Below, piece by piece: positions 9,342-18,112 of a DNA stretch of 64,000 bases. A program made the position numbers and the translations under genes. The DNA lies in assembly GCA_905221605.1 (NCBI GenBank), contig CAJNDS010002522.1, forward strand, positions 191,182 to 255,181, written 5' to 3'. The notes beneath the pieces are model-generated. The model was not told the DNA's origin and did no database searches. It saw only the letters and a program-made list of their open reading frames with translations. This DNA comes from Symbiodinium natans (lineage: Eukaryota > Sar > Dinophyceae > Suessiales > Symbiodiniaceae). Every line of letters begins with the position of its first letter. Position 1 is the first letter of the stretch.

Positions 9342-11342
9342 TCACTCCTCAGGGTCTTCGCCTGCTAATGGCATGTGGTCATCGCTATCATAGTCCATCT
9401 CGTCACTGCCACGCATTCGCTTATGTGACGGTGATGGTGGAGTGGGGTCCAAGTCAATGACTCCAATCGCATCTGGATTCGAAAGCATCATGGCAAACGA
9501 ACCTTCTCCTTCAACACACTCCTCTTTCACCTTTGTCATGATGCCTGAGGGCGAAGGTGCCGCCGACAATGAAGGCGCCATCCCTGAGGGCGAAGGTGCC
9601 GCCGACGATGAAGGTGCCATCGAGGCGACAGAGGTGGACTTGGCTGGCATCGAGAGTGTATCTTCAGAGCATAAAAAATTAGGGCAGATTCGGCCTGAGA
9701 ACGGCAAGTCGGGTTTGATCTCATTGTACCTCTGTGAGCTCTCAGTGAAGAGGTTGGCTTCAAACACAACTCTTGTCCGCGCAGGCTTCTGCTGTGTCTC
9801 TGTGAGCATGGACATAAGATCATGAGACCATTGGCGCTTCTGAGCCCAGTCCGCAGGCTGATCTGGAATGCCTTGGCGCATATCATCAATCACCTTCTGG
9901 CCAACAGGGCTGAGGAAATCCTTGTTGCCATTGATGTAGGGAACGCGAGTGACGGGCCCTTTCGAAGTGCCAGCCTTCCGAAAGAAGACTGCGTGGTTCA
10001 TGTTGACCACAAAGTGAGCTCGTTTGAGGCATGCCATGATGTCTTGTCTGCTTGCCTTTTCGTTGAAGGCTGGCTTGATCATCTCAAAGAAAATCTCGAA
10101 GGATGTTGTCGTATCGCATGTGTCATCAGGTTCTGCATTCTCGTCCACCTTGTTGTCACACACCACACGTAGCTGGTGTTGCACGAACCGAGCGGCTGTC
10201 CATCGTTCAACCGTGTGGCACTCAAGCAATGTGCTGTCAAGAAAACTCTTGAGCTTGGGAATCGGCAGTGTGTTCATATCTGGATCATCCAGAATGTCTG
10301 GCCGATGCTTCTCGCCAGACTCGCCACGCAATTGATCCAAGGACGCACAAATTCTGAAACCCGGCCTGATGGTTGGATCTAGATTGTCTCGGAGCAGGTG
10401 ATACTCACTGACCGCCATTGCAATCGCTTCTGCTGCCGGCGTTTTTCCCTTTTCGGCCAGGCCAAGGAAGACAAGAGTTTTCGCCTTCAGTTCGCCAAGA
10501 AGATGCACGAGCACCTCGTCTAACAGCCAGCCCGAGAGGTCGTGGAGAGTCAGATAGAACTTCTCCACAGTTTTCGCATAGACATTACCACTTGTGAGCC
10601 CTCGAAGACACTCCTTCACCAAGCCTGCCGACCATCCATGGAGTGGACTCTCTGCACGCTTGGTTTCAATCTCTGCCCATTCGATCTGCTGGTTGCCCAT
10701 GTTAGTCCGCGGCCCGTTAGACTTGATGTAAGCAAAGCCGTTTTGAAGATCATCAGTCTCTTGTTTCGGCTTGGGCTCCTTGGGAGGCTTGGGCGATATC
10801 TGAGTGTAGTAGGCCAGCCAGTGCGACATCTCCTTGAGCATCAACTGAATGGCCAATGGTCCAGCACGAAAGTTGGGTGTGAAATCAATCATCTTCAATG
10901 TCCCATACGCGATGTCCTCGACGGTTCGGATGTTTGTCTTGTTCTCGAACGTGTAGCACTTCAAGATAACGCAGTCCGTGATGCTGGTCTTGATGATAGC
11001 AAGCTGCATCTTGAAAGGAGCGCAGATCTCTACTTTGGGACAAAATGGAGGCGGAAGCTGATCATATTGGTTCTGCAACATGCGTTCTTCAAGCCCTTCG
11101 AAATCCACAGCCGAGAATTTCACATCCGTGATCATGTCAACGACAAACTTGGCGAGGTAGCGGCCTTCAACGTTCTTGAGCGGTAGATCTTCCACACAGC
11201 CGTTCGCATCATCCTGTTTGGAGATCAAGGGAGTGCTCACTGGAGTGAAGTCGTACGACCTGATGTCATTGAGAGCACGAGCGTACGCCGAAGGTTGTCC
11301 AGGCATTGCTGGAAAAGAAAATGCTTGGCGATGACCACACAA
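9342..11342 (-). CDS. P-loop ATPase, SF3-helicase-like motif order (transposon gene)
   Basis: A 666-residue protein. A Walker A motif GLAEKGKT (294-301) follows a hydrophobic strand (KTLVFL). About 50 residues later DILDDPDM (349-356) has Walker B character, and LRVVCDNK (391-398) fits a sensor/motif C strand ending in Asn. This compact A-B-C spacing is typical of superfamily 3 helicases (Rep and small-virus type) and some AAA+ proteins. The first 280 residues and the C-terminal third are unrecognised. A low-complexity Ser/Pro/Ala tract (about 565-600) precedes an acidic tail (DEMDYDSDDH). Its place between the accessory and transposase genes suggests a role in transposition or element replication, for example unwinding or target selection. 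A general STAND/AAA ATPase is the alternative; a virus-derived Rep helicase is possible but unproven. Confidence 0.7.
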   Translation of the reverse strand: MCGHRQAFSFPAMPGQPSAYARALNDIRSYDFTPVSTPLISKQDDANGCVEDLPLKNVEGRYLAKFVVDMITDVKFSAVDFEGLEERMLQNQYDQLPPPFCPKVEICAPFKMQLAIIKTSITDCVILKCYTFENKTNIRTVEDIAYGTLKMIDFTPNFRAGPLAIQLMLKEMSHWLAYYTQISPKPPKEPKPKQETDDLQNGFAYIKSNGPRTNMGNQQIEWAEIETKRAESPLHGWSAGLVKECLRGLTSGNVYAKTVEKFYLTLHDLSGWLLDEVLVHLLGELKAKTLVFLGLAEKGKTPAAEAIAMAVSEYHLLRDNLDPTIRPGFRICASLDQLRGESGEKHRPDILDDPDMNTLPIPKLKSFLDSTLLECHTVERWTAARFVQHQLRVVCDNKVDENAEPDDTCDTTTSFEIFFEMIKPAFNEKASRQDIMACLKRAHFVVNMNHAVFFRKAGTSKGPVTRVPYINGNKDFLSPVGQKVIDDMRQGIPDQPADWAQKRQWSHDLMSMLTETQQKPARTRVVFEANLFTESSQRYNEIKPDLPFSGRICPNFLCSEDTLSMPAKSTSVASMAPSSSAAPSPSGMAPSLSAAPSPSGIMTKVKEECVEGEGSFAMMLSNPDAIGVIDLDPTPPSPSHKRMRGSDEMDYDSDDHMPLAGEDPEE

Positions 11343-11349
11343 CAGGACA

Positions 11350-11376
11350 GATATAACCAGAGACTCCGGTTATAAC
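11350..11376. promoter_or_regulatory. Paired GTTATAAC-type palindromes upstream of the ATPase gene
   Basis: GATATAAC (one mismatch) at 11350-11357 and exact GTTATAAC at 11369-11376, 19 bp apart, only 8-34 bp upstream of the ATPase ATG on the minus strand. The position suits a promoter element or a self-binding regulator site. Confidence 0.5.
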
Positions 11377-11577
11377 AGGACTCCTTGTCCATTACCTGCA
11401 CATGCTTGTCAATGTGCATTTGCACTGCGCGTGAGCGTTTTCGATAGCACATGCATACACAGCTCTCGCCACACTCAACCATCAAGGATACACCGCCTCA
11501 CTACAATAAATGCAGAAAGCACGTTTCTGTCAGCCCCGCGGGAAGAAGTGTGCTGCTACAGTGAACCTGTATGTTCA

Positions 11578-12426
11578 CTAGGCGTTTGCCCATGCCTTGT
11601 GGGCGTTTGCCAAATGCTGGAGCGCATCTTTGAGAATGCGACGCTTCTTCTGCGATTCCCCAATCTGGTCCTCCAAAACAGTGAGACTCTGAAAGGCGTC
11701 ATGCCATTCAGGCTCCCATTTTGTGATATCTACACACTCACTGTCAGCAGGTTGGCGTGCCGCATTTGAGCTTGAGGCCTGTGGCGTCGCACTGGAATCC
11801 GACGAGGACGAACTGGATGACGAGTCACTATCTGAGTCGCCCCCACTCTCTATGTTGGAGTGCCCCTCGCTCATGGTGATGGCCCCGTTGCCATTGGAGA
11901 TGTTCCCTGCATTCTTGTTGTCGTCCCGGCTATCTTTGCTTGAGTGCCCCTCGCCCATGGTGATAGCTTTCTTGCCCTTGGACTTCTGCTTGTCTGGAGC
12001 CTCTTGAGTATCCGAGTTAGCCTCCTCGATGGGGTCCTCCACACTGCCGTCCGTGATGGCATGGACTGTGCCCGCATTTTGTTTGGTTCTGGTGCGCTTC
12101 TTCTCCTTCATGAGCCAAGCATGTAGTTTCTCTTGCACGGTGTCATTCCATCCACCACTCATGCCACGAGGTAGCCCGGCATCCCGCTGTAGATAGTTGA
12201 TGTAATGGTTGATAGCCGTCTTGTCCAGATTTCGCTTGCTGGGATGTGAGGGCACTACACCGCTAACGATGTCGGCTCTCAGCTTTGCACAATCTGGAAC
12301 TGTACAACTACATGAGGGTACAGTGTGGTCAACATCACGCCCGTCTTTGACTTGCGAGAGCTGAAGCACACAAGCGCCGTTTCCGAGGATTTCCATCATG
12401 CCCGATACACGAGCTGCTCGCTTCAT
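11578..12426 (-). CDS. Transposon accessory protein, unknown function
   Basis: A 282-residue protein and the first gene of the element. I do not recognise a family. Residues 1-110 look folded, with a short Cys cluster (CSCTVPDC, about 39-46) that might bind metal. A basic stretch (KEKKRTRTK, 107-115) could be a nuclear signal. The middle is low complexity: an AITMxEGHS motif appears twice (about 154 and 182), followed by a Ser/Asp-rich tract (about 196-216). The last 45 residues (SLTVLEDQIGESQKKRRILKD) have coiled-coil character. A DNA-binding or partner-recruiting subunit acting with the ATPase and transposase is a guess from context only. The start is the first ATG, 79 bp from a GTTATAAC pair. 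Confidence 0.7.
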   Translation of the reverse strand: MKRAARVSGMMEILGNGACVLQLSQVKDGRDVDHTVPSCSCTVPDCAKLRADIVSGVVPSHPSKRNLDKTAINHYINYLQRDAGLPRGMSGGWNDTVQEKLHAWLMKEKKRTRTKQNAGTVHAITDGSVEDPIEEANSDTQEAPDKQKSKGKKAITMGEGHSSKDSRDDNKNAGNISNGNGAITMSEGHSNIESGGDSDSDSSSSSSSSDSSATPQASSSNAARQPADSECVDITKWEPEWHDAFQSLTVLEDQIGESQKKRRILKDALQHLANAHKAWANA

Positions 12427-12504
12427 GGTGCTAACTTGCTAAGTCTCACGACTCGAGCATGTAGACACTGCAATATGAGAACATGGTTCTCGAAACAGTG
12501 TCTG

Positions 12505-12532
12505 GTTATAACCACCACTCCCAGGTTATAAC
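12505..12532. promoter_or_regulatory. Paired GTTATAAC palindromes upstream of the accessory gene
   Basis: Exact GTTATAAC at 12505-12512 and 12525-12532, again 20 bp apart, 79-106 bp upstream of the accessory gene start. It mirrors the pair at 7427/7447 near the other end of the element. Confidence 0.55.
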
Positions 12533-12612
12533 TCGCATGTTTGTTGAGTGTCTAAATGCAGCCGAGGCGCAATCAACATAGGCGACCATATAGTATACGT
12601 ATATTTATGAGC

Positions 12613-12700
12613 AGAAAAGATACGGGGGACACTGCTTGCGATTCAATATTTGAGGGGAAGAAAAGATACGGGGAGCACTTCTTGCGATTCAGAATTTTAG
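12613..12700 (+). repeat. Two-unit 46-bp tandem repeat inside the transposon
   Basis: Units starting AGAAAAGATACGGGG at 12613 and 12659, both continuing to CTTGCGATTCA, with a few substitutions. It lies between the accessory gene and the palindromic satellite. Confidence 0.8.
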
Positions 12701-12795
12701 GAGTATGTAATACAGAAAATTATATTACATATATGATAATATGTGATGCCACGGCAGCATCAGCTGCGGTCGAAGTACCTCGGCAGGAGCACCAT

Positions 12796-13315
12796 TAAAC
12801 CATTAAACCATTAAACCATTGAACCAATGGTTTCCCCCTTATGAGAATCCCTTAAACCATTGAACCATTAAACCGTTGGGCCGTTGAGCCGGTGGAAAAT
12901 TAAACCATTAAACCATTAAACCATTAAACCAATGGTTTTCCCCATATGAAAATCCCTTAAACCATTAAACCATTAAACCATTAAACCAATGGTTTTCCCC
13001 ATATGAAAATCCCTTAAACCATTAAACCATTAAACCATTAAACCAATGGTTCCCCCCCCCCCTGAACATGGTTTAATGGTTTAGTGGATTCTCATATGGG
13101 GGAAACCATTGGTTTAATGGTTTAATGGTTTAATGGTTTAATGGTTTAATGGTTTAATGGATTCTCATATGGGGGAAACCATTGGTTTAATGGTTTAATG
13201 GTTTAATGGTTTAATGGTTTAATGGTTTAGTGGATTTTCATATGGGGAAAACCATTGGTTTAATGGTTTAATGGTTTAATGGTTTAATGGTTTGAGGGAT
13301 TCTTGGTTAAATGGT
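12796..13315. repeat. Giant palindrome of an 8-bp AAACCATT satellite
   Basis: The left half (to about 13050) is (AAACCATT)n broken by AATGGTTTTCCCCATATG blocks at 12931, 12988 and 13045 (57-bp period). After a C run and TGAACATG, the right half is the reverse complement: (GGTTTAAT)n with CCATTGG blocks at 13106, 13179 and 13252 (73-bp period, two more 8-bp units per block). The whole would fold into a hairpin of about 250 bp per arm. It is inside the transposon, next to the right terminal repeat. Confidence 0.9.
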
Positions 13316-13326
13316 TTCAGGGAATG

Positions 13327-13363
13327 TGCAAAAACACAGGGGAACCGCTATAGGCGGTGACCC
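13327..13363 (-). repeat. Right terminal inverted repeat of the transposon
   Basis: Reverse-complement partner of 7352-7388, containing GGGGAACCGC and ATAGGCGG and ending CCC at 13363. AT-only sequence (13364-13391) follows directly. Confidence 0.85.
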
Positions 13364-13411
13364 ATATATATATATATAATTATATATGTGTATATATACA
13401 TATACACATGA
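13364..13411. repeat. AT-rich dinucleotide tract at the insertion site
   Basis: (AT)n followed by TATATGTG/CATATACACA palindromic sequence. Together with (AT)n at 7333-7351 it suggests the element inserted into a TA repeat, which hides the true target duplication. Confidence 0.7.
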
Positions 13412-13573
13412 TATTGAAATTGTCAGCTACTAAACCAAGGAGTGTATTGGCTTTTGGCTGATTGTGCGGACTTGCAGAAATTGTACGAAGTCATATTTTG
13501 TAAATGCATGTAGTTATTCTAGTGGTAATGATACTACTACAAGAGCAATACAACTGGCTACGCAAAGCATTGG

Positions 13574-13604
13574 GCGCGGCCATGGCCAGCAGCCTCTTCA
13601 AACT
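13574..13604 (+). repeat. Ghost copy of the kinase exon-A start
   Basis: A 31-bp segment around GGCCATGGCCAGCAGCCTC repeats 14271-14301 with one mismatch; the latter is the start of the kinase exon (MASSLL). About 700 bp with a degenerate TTTAGGG tract (13711-13740) separates the two. Confidence 0.85.
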
Positions 13605-13969
13605 TTCCGGGTGATCAGGCGCCGAGCTTCTTTCGTAGCTCAAACCTTGGTATGGTTCACAGGCTGAAGCACCCTAGTACCAGTCGGCTCGGGATTCGGG
13701 TGGGCAGAGATTAGGGTTTAGTAGGGTTTCGGGGTTAGGGTTCCCACGATTTCGAAGTGAAGGCTGGCGAGGCAGAAATAGCCTCGCCCCAAATCATACG
13801 CGACGCCCGCTGTGTTTTGTTCAAGGGCAGAGCACCTGGATACTTTGGGGAGGGTTTCAGGCACGTTTCGAAGAACCCAAAAGCGGCAGGGAGAGCCCCC
13901 CCGGCGACCGGCGGCACACCGCCATCCTTCTGCGGGCCATCGTCCCGTGGCTGGAGAGCGGTTCTCGGG

Positions 13970-14262
13970 TTGTTTGGGGTACCCTGAGGGGAAGCAACTC
14001 TTGATGTGATTTTTTCGTAGGGTTTATGGAAGAGGGGCAAGTCTTCGACCATGAAATCAGAACTTAATTGTTTTCGTTGGTTTGTCCGATGTTGATTGCT
14101 TATTGTGAGCTCCGGCTTACAGCCTGAATCCGAGGCGGGAGGAGTTGAAACATGCCACCACTTTGATTCCTGGGAAGCAGGTGCTCCTGAACCATGCCCC
14201 CCCCAACCCCCCAAAACCGTGGATGGGGGTTGACAACCTTGTCCATCTGCAGGCAACCACCG
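13970..14262 (+). repeat. Intron block duplicated at 15781-15928
   Basis: TTGTTTGGGGT.CCCTGAGGGG, AAGCAACTCTTGATGT, CCGTGGAT and GCAGGCAACCACCGCC occur in the same order at 13970-14262 and, in compact form, at 15781-15928. Each block ends at a 3' splice site plus the first 12 bases of a kinase exon (A at 14253, E at 15915). Confidence 0.75.
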
Positions 14263-17200
14263 CCAGCGTTGCGCGGCCATGGCCAGCAGCCTCTTGAAAC
14301 TGGGCTTCGACGTCGAAAGGACGTTGGGAGAAGGCACGCCGAAGTTGTGGACGTGCTTTTCGCAGATCGAGTCGTTGCGGATCGCAGCTCCTAAGAACCC
14401 TGAAGCTTGCAATTAGCACATTGTGCCACTTGCCGCCACGAACATGGCCGCGTTCGGACAACCCCTGTTGGTATATTCCTCCCCCCCCTTCTTCCCGAAG
14501 CCGCACTGGGTTTAGGGTTTAGGGTTTAGGGTTTAGGGTTTAGGGTTTAGGGCACTGTCTCCGCAAGCTCCAAAAGGTGGCTTCGGCTGCGTGGTGCTGG
14601 TCAGCAATCCCCTGCGGGCCATCAAGGCAGCTCTGACGGCCTGAAGGGGTGACGTCCAGGGCTTGCGGAGGGCTTGAAGGTCCGTGGGTTTGCAGATTTG
14701 TTGGGTTGAGAGGACTTGAGGCCTGCAAGCTCGTGTGTATCGATGTAACGAAGTGGTTCCGGTTTGGGGAGTGGTGCTTTTGAGTATTTCGGCTTCCTGG
14801 GCGGCTTTTTGTGGCACATTTTGGGTTGACCCTCCCGGAGCGACGGCCTCAATCGCGGGCGAGACATCCGCCAGCACAACCAACCTGCCCCCATCATGTC
14901 GGGCCTAGGGGGGATTTAGGTTTGGGGTTTTTCAATTGGAGTCGCACTTGGACGTGGGGGCTTTTCCCGGTTCGTGTCCACAGCAGCTGTTTCTGGGCTG
15001 AAGCGCACGCCAAGTACTACACATCATTATTTACACCTCTCAAAGCCATGGGAGTGACATCACTCATCATCACTCCATCCCCAAAGCCCAAAAAAGCACC
15101 ACCAGTGACACCAGGTGATCGAGCGTGGGGACGCGCAAGCCGAAGTCAGCTTCATGAAGAAACTGCAGCCACTTGGGCCATCCTTGTTTCTTTGAAAGGG
15201 CATGATGTGGCATAGTTGGTACTTGGTAGAATTGAGAATGGACTGCTTAAGAGACGCTCGAACATAGGTCACGGCGTGTGCAGGAGAGGCGTACGCAGCA
15301 GTCGACTAGTGTCAAGAGATGATCGGCTAAGCTATCTCTGTCTTGCCCAAGACTAGGCACCGGAACATTGTCCAGTTCTACGACTCCTTTTGTCTGGAGG
15401 CAGATGCAGCTTTCATGTTCTTCATGTCAGTTGCCCAGGTCCAGCCCTTTTCAGTTGATGTGGCAGGCCTAAAGGTGTTGCATGAGGTCATGCTCTTTGT
15501 GGGGCCTGGATGGAGAGGAGCATGGGTCGGCGGGCGTGCAGTGCTGGGTCTGGGTTGGAGTGTGGAGCGTGGAGTTAGGAGCGTGGAGTGTGGTGTGTGG
15601 TGTGTGGAGTGTGGCGTGTGGCGTGTGGAGCGTGGAGTGTGGAGAATGGAGCAGAACGTGGAGGGAAAGCAATGGTTTGATTAGGCGTTAAAACAATCAG
15701 CCCTGGAGTTAGTACTTGGCCCTTCTGGGGGCCCCCTCCCGAGGGAAGTACCTCTTGGTTTAATGTTTGGTTGTTCTAGGGTTGTTTGGGGTCCCCTGAG
15801 GGGAAGCAACTCTTGATGTAGTCTTTCTTTTGGGAGGGTTTAAGGAAGAGAGAGAGCTCGAGCCGTTAACCGTGGATATCCGTGTGGATGGGGTTTGACA
15901 AGCTCCATCCGCAGGCAACCACCGCCATCGTCATGGAGTACGCTGCGAACGGCAATGTGCTGCTAGGCTGCAATGACCAGCTTCCCGCGCTGAGAACCGG
16001 GTCGGGCTGCAGGCTCCTTCCTGGATTTGGAGCAGGGCGAGCGAGCCTCCGCCCCAACTTTGCTCCAATCAGCAACCTCCCTCCAAAAGCAGAGTACTGG
16101 AAGCCAGCTTTGTACGCCCATTTGACATGACTATCTCCTCTTTCGACATCGATATCATGTCGTGTTGCACCGAGGAGGGGGAACTCCCCAAATCCATCAT
16201 CTATACCCTAAACCCTAAACCCTAAACCCTAAACCCTAAAACCCTACACCCTAAAACCTAACCTCCAAGAGATCCCGAAAGCACATGACAGCACGACGCA
16301 TGCCACGTGAGGATGATGGAGCTGGAGCGAAGCACCAAGGCCGGCCTGTGGTTGGAGGAGGCCGCCCGTTTGGGACTGAAACCCCAAATCAATTTTTCTG
16401 TACCAAAGGCCAAAAAAGGCCAAGAAGCTCGAAGAGCGCTCTTGGAGGTTAGGTTTTAGGGTGTAGGGTTTTAGGGTTTAGGGTTTAGGGTTTAGGGTTT
16501 AGGGTGTAGATGATCAATTTGGGGGACAAAAGCAGCAGCAAGTACTTATGGTCGTAGGGACTTGGCTGCGAAAAGTACCAGCCAAGCTGGCCTGCCTGAC
16601 CCGTTGTTGAGGTTCAGGATGTTTTTGAGGTGGGTCGACATCTGAGGGTTCCATCACAGCGTCCCGCACAAGCCCCATGCCCCCACCTCCCCACCCCAGT
16701 CCCGAGACTAGTACGTGCAGGCGGCAGTTCTCCGCTGGATTTCGGAGGCTGGACGGGCATCAGCTGCGTAGCATCTGTTCACGTCCTCTTTGGGACAGTC
16801 CTGGAGCTGTTTCCGCGCCATTCTCTTCCCTGTTGTCGCTTTTTTTCTCCACTTATGTTTGGTTCAGCTTGTCTCGCAGTAATCGTCGAAGACAAACCTT
16901 GTGAGACATCAGGACCGGAAGGTCGATGTCTAGCCGCATCAAAGTTGCGTGATGTTGGGTTGCAGGCTGTCTGGAACGTAGGCCAAGACAGCTGCAGGAC
17001 GTTGCAGGGTCGAGGCGTTGGGCAGACACAAGACTCGCCACGAAGAATTGAGAGCTTCATGTCGGACTTTCGCTGTCGCTTCTGCAGGAAGTGACTGCCG
17101 TTGGATACATGCATGGCCTCGGTATCTTGCACCGTGACATCAAGAACGAGTGCTCCAGCCGAATTTGAGTTCGAAAGCTACTCCTTAGAGGGCTTGGGCC

Positions 17201-18112
17201 GACATCGCCTTGTTGAAAGCCGCATCGTGGGTGGGTCATTCTTTGTCGTTTGGGTACAAGTTGCATGCATGACAAGGGTGCTTGACCTGTGGCGAAGAGC
17301 CGCGCATCGCTTGCGCGCTTTGCGCGGCTTGCGCGGCTTGCGCGGCTTTGCGCGGCTTGCGCGGCTTGCGAACACGCGTGATCCTGGGGATTCCAGCTGG
17401 TGTCGTCTGGGCATGGGGTATATACCCGTTGCGTCCGCGAACAGGGCGCTTCAGGGTCCGGATATCTTGGGGTCTTCCAATTGAGCCTCGATGTCATTCT
17501 CATGGTTGTGTCGTGCGTGAGAAGTAAGGGCGCGTGATCTTGGGGAGGAGCAGAGATGCCATCCTCACGATGGGGCTCTTTTGGCTGTGAAACGCGCAGT
17601 GTGGGACCATCTCAACACGTTGCCAGCCGGAAATTATGTTTTCCAATCCGCCTCGGGATGGGAGGGTTGGGAACGCACTTTTCTTTCCCCACCCAGCGTT
17701 CTCCGCTCAACATCCGGGAGCCATGTTTCCCAACCCCCCATTCTGGGCATGAGAGGATGAGGCGGTTGTGACGGCACTTTTTCAGAAAACGTCCCAAAAC
17801 CATGTTGAGTAGGAGAAAAGTTGCCGGATTGGGGGGCTCCCCCGGGGCTCTGTTGCCTGCTTCTCGTGGGGTTTTGTTGGGAGCGAAGGGAACCCTAAGC
17901 CCTAAACTCTTACTTAAACCCTCAAACCCCTAAGCCGCCTAAGCCCAAAAAGCCCCTACGAGGACACAAAGAGATGCGGCCCGGTCCGACAGTTCAGTGA
18001 CATGTCCAGTCGCCACATCCCAATCCAAGGAACTTCTTGATTGCTGGTGATGGCCGTCTGCTGCTTACAGACTTCGGCGCGTCCATCCAGCTGGGAACCG
18101 TGGCGCGGCAGG
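14253..18112 (+). CDS. Eukaryotic protein kinase, multi-exon
   Basis: A kinase domain rebuilt from seven exons that join in frame. A 14253-14333 (ATG possible at 14279; FDVERTLGEG); B 14577-14629 (GFGCVVLV and AIK with the ATP-binding Lys); C 15115-15167 (helix C, AEVSFMKKL); D 15357-15399 (HRNIVQFYDSF); E from 15915 (IVMEYAANG hinge); F 17088-17149 (YMHGLGILHRDIK); G 18030 to about 18110 (NFLI...LLLTDFGAS). A-B and F-G joins recreate LGEGGFGCVV and HRDIKNEN, strong evidence for the model. Glycine loop, Lys, Glu, HRD and DFG are all present, so it is probably active on Ser/Thr. The helix D-E segment was not located. The C-lobe may continue at 20.6-21.2 kb. Donors used are GT and GC; acceptors are all AG|G. 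Introns hold telomere-type arrays. Confidence 0.75.
14511..14551 (+). repeat. TTTAGGG array inside kinase intron A-B
   Basis: Six TTTAGGG units within the 243-bp intron 14334-14576, 25 bp from the 3' splice site. Confidence 0.9.
15541..15655 (+). repeat. GTGTGGA-type 7-bp minisatellite
   Basis: Variant units GTGGAGC, GTGGAGT, GTGTGGC and GTGTGGT repeated about 15 times in the kinase intron between exons D and E. Its translations are repeat artefacts. Confidence 0.85.
16186..16524. mobile_element. Foldback element whose arms contain telomere-type repeats
   Basis: Left arm 16186-16271 and right arm 16439-16524 are reverse complements at 83 of 86 positions. Each arm runs from CCCCAAAT and ATCATCTA through about five CCCTAAA units and CCCTACACCC to CCTAACCTCCAAGAG. 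A 167-bp loop lies between. It sits in the kinase intron between exons E and F. The telomere-type units are integral to the arms, not a later insertion into one of them. Confidence 0.85.
17308..17372 (+). repeat. GCGCGGCTT 9-bp minisatellite
   Basis: About six units of GCGCGGCTT(T) in the kinase intron F-G; very GC-rich. Apparent Arg/Ala/Leu-rich frames are artefacts. Confidence 0.85.

Larger units (their letters stand above)
7352..13363 (-). mobile_element. Three-gene IS1595/Merlin-like DNA transposon
   Basis: A 6,012-bp element bounded by inverted repeats that start GGG and share CCGCCTAT and GCGGTTCCCC (30 of 37 positions match). Both flanks are (AT)n; ATATATAT at 7344-7351 and 13364-13371 would fit an 8-bp target duplication, the size typical of Merlin and IS1595/IS1016, but the AT runs make this ambiguous. 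Three genes read on the minus strand: accessory protein, P-loop ATPase, transposase. Near the right end lies a 520-bp palindromic satellite. All three frames are long and intact, so the copy is young or under constraint. I do not know a described element with this gene set. Confidence 0.8.

Noticed and set aside
7352-13363. Bacterial contamination or a prokaryotic operon, because of the IS1595-like transposase
   Set aside because: The gene spacing is large, there are no ribosome-binding sites, the transposase has dinoflagellate-type KKPA repeats, and the flanks are eukaryotic repeat DNA.
14117-14506. Minus-strand frame over the kinase start
   Set aside because: Antisense shadow of the kinase exon and its intron; no independent features.
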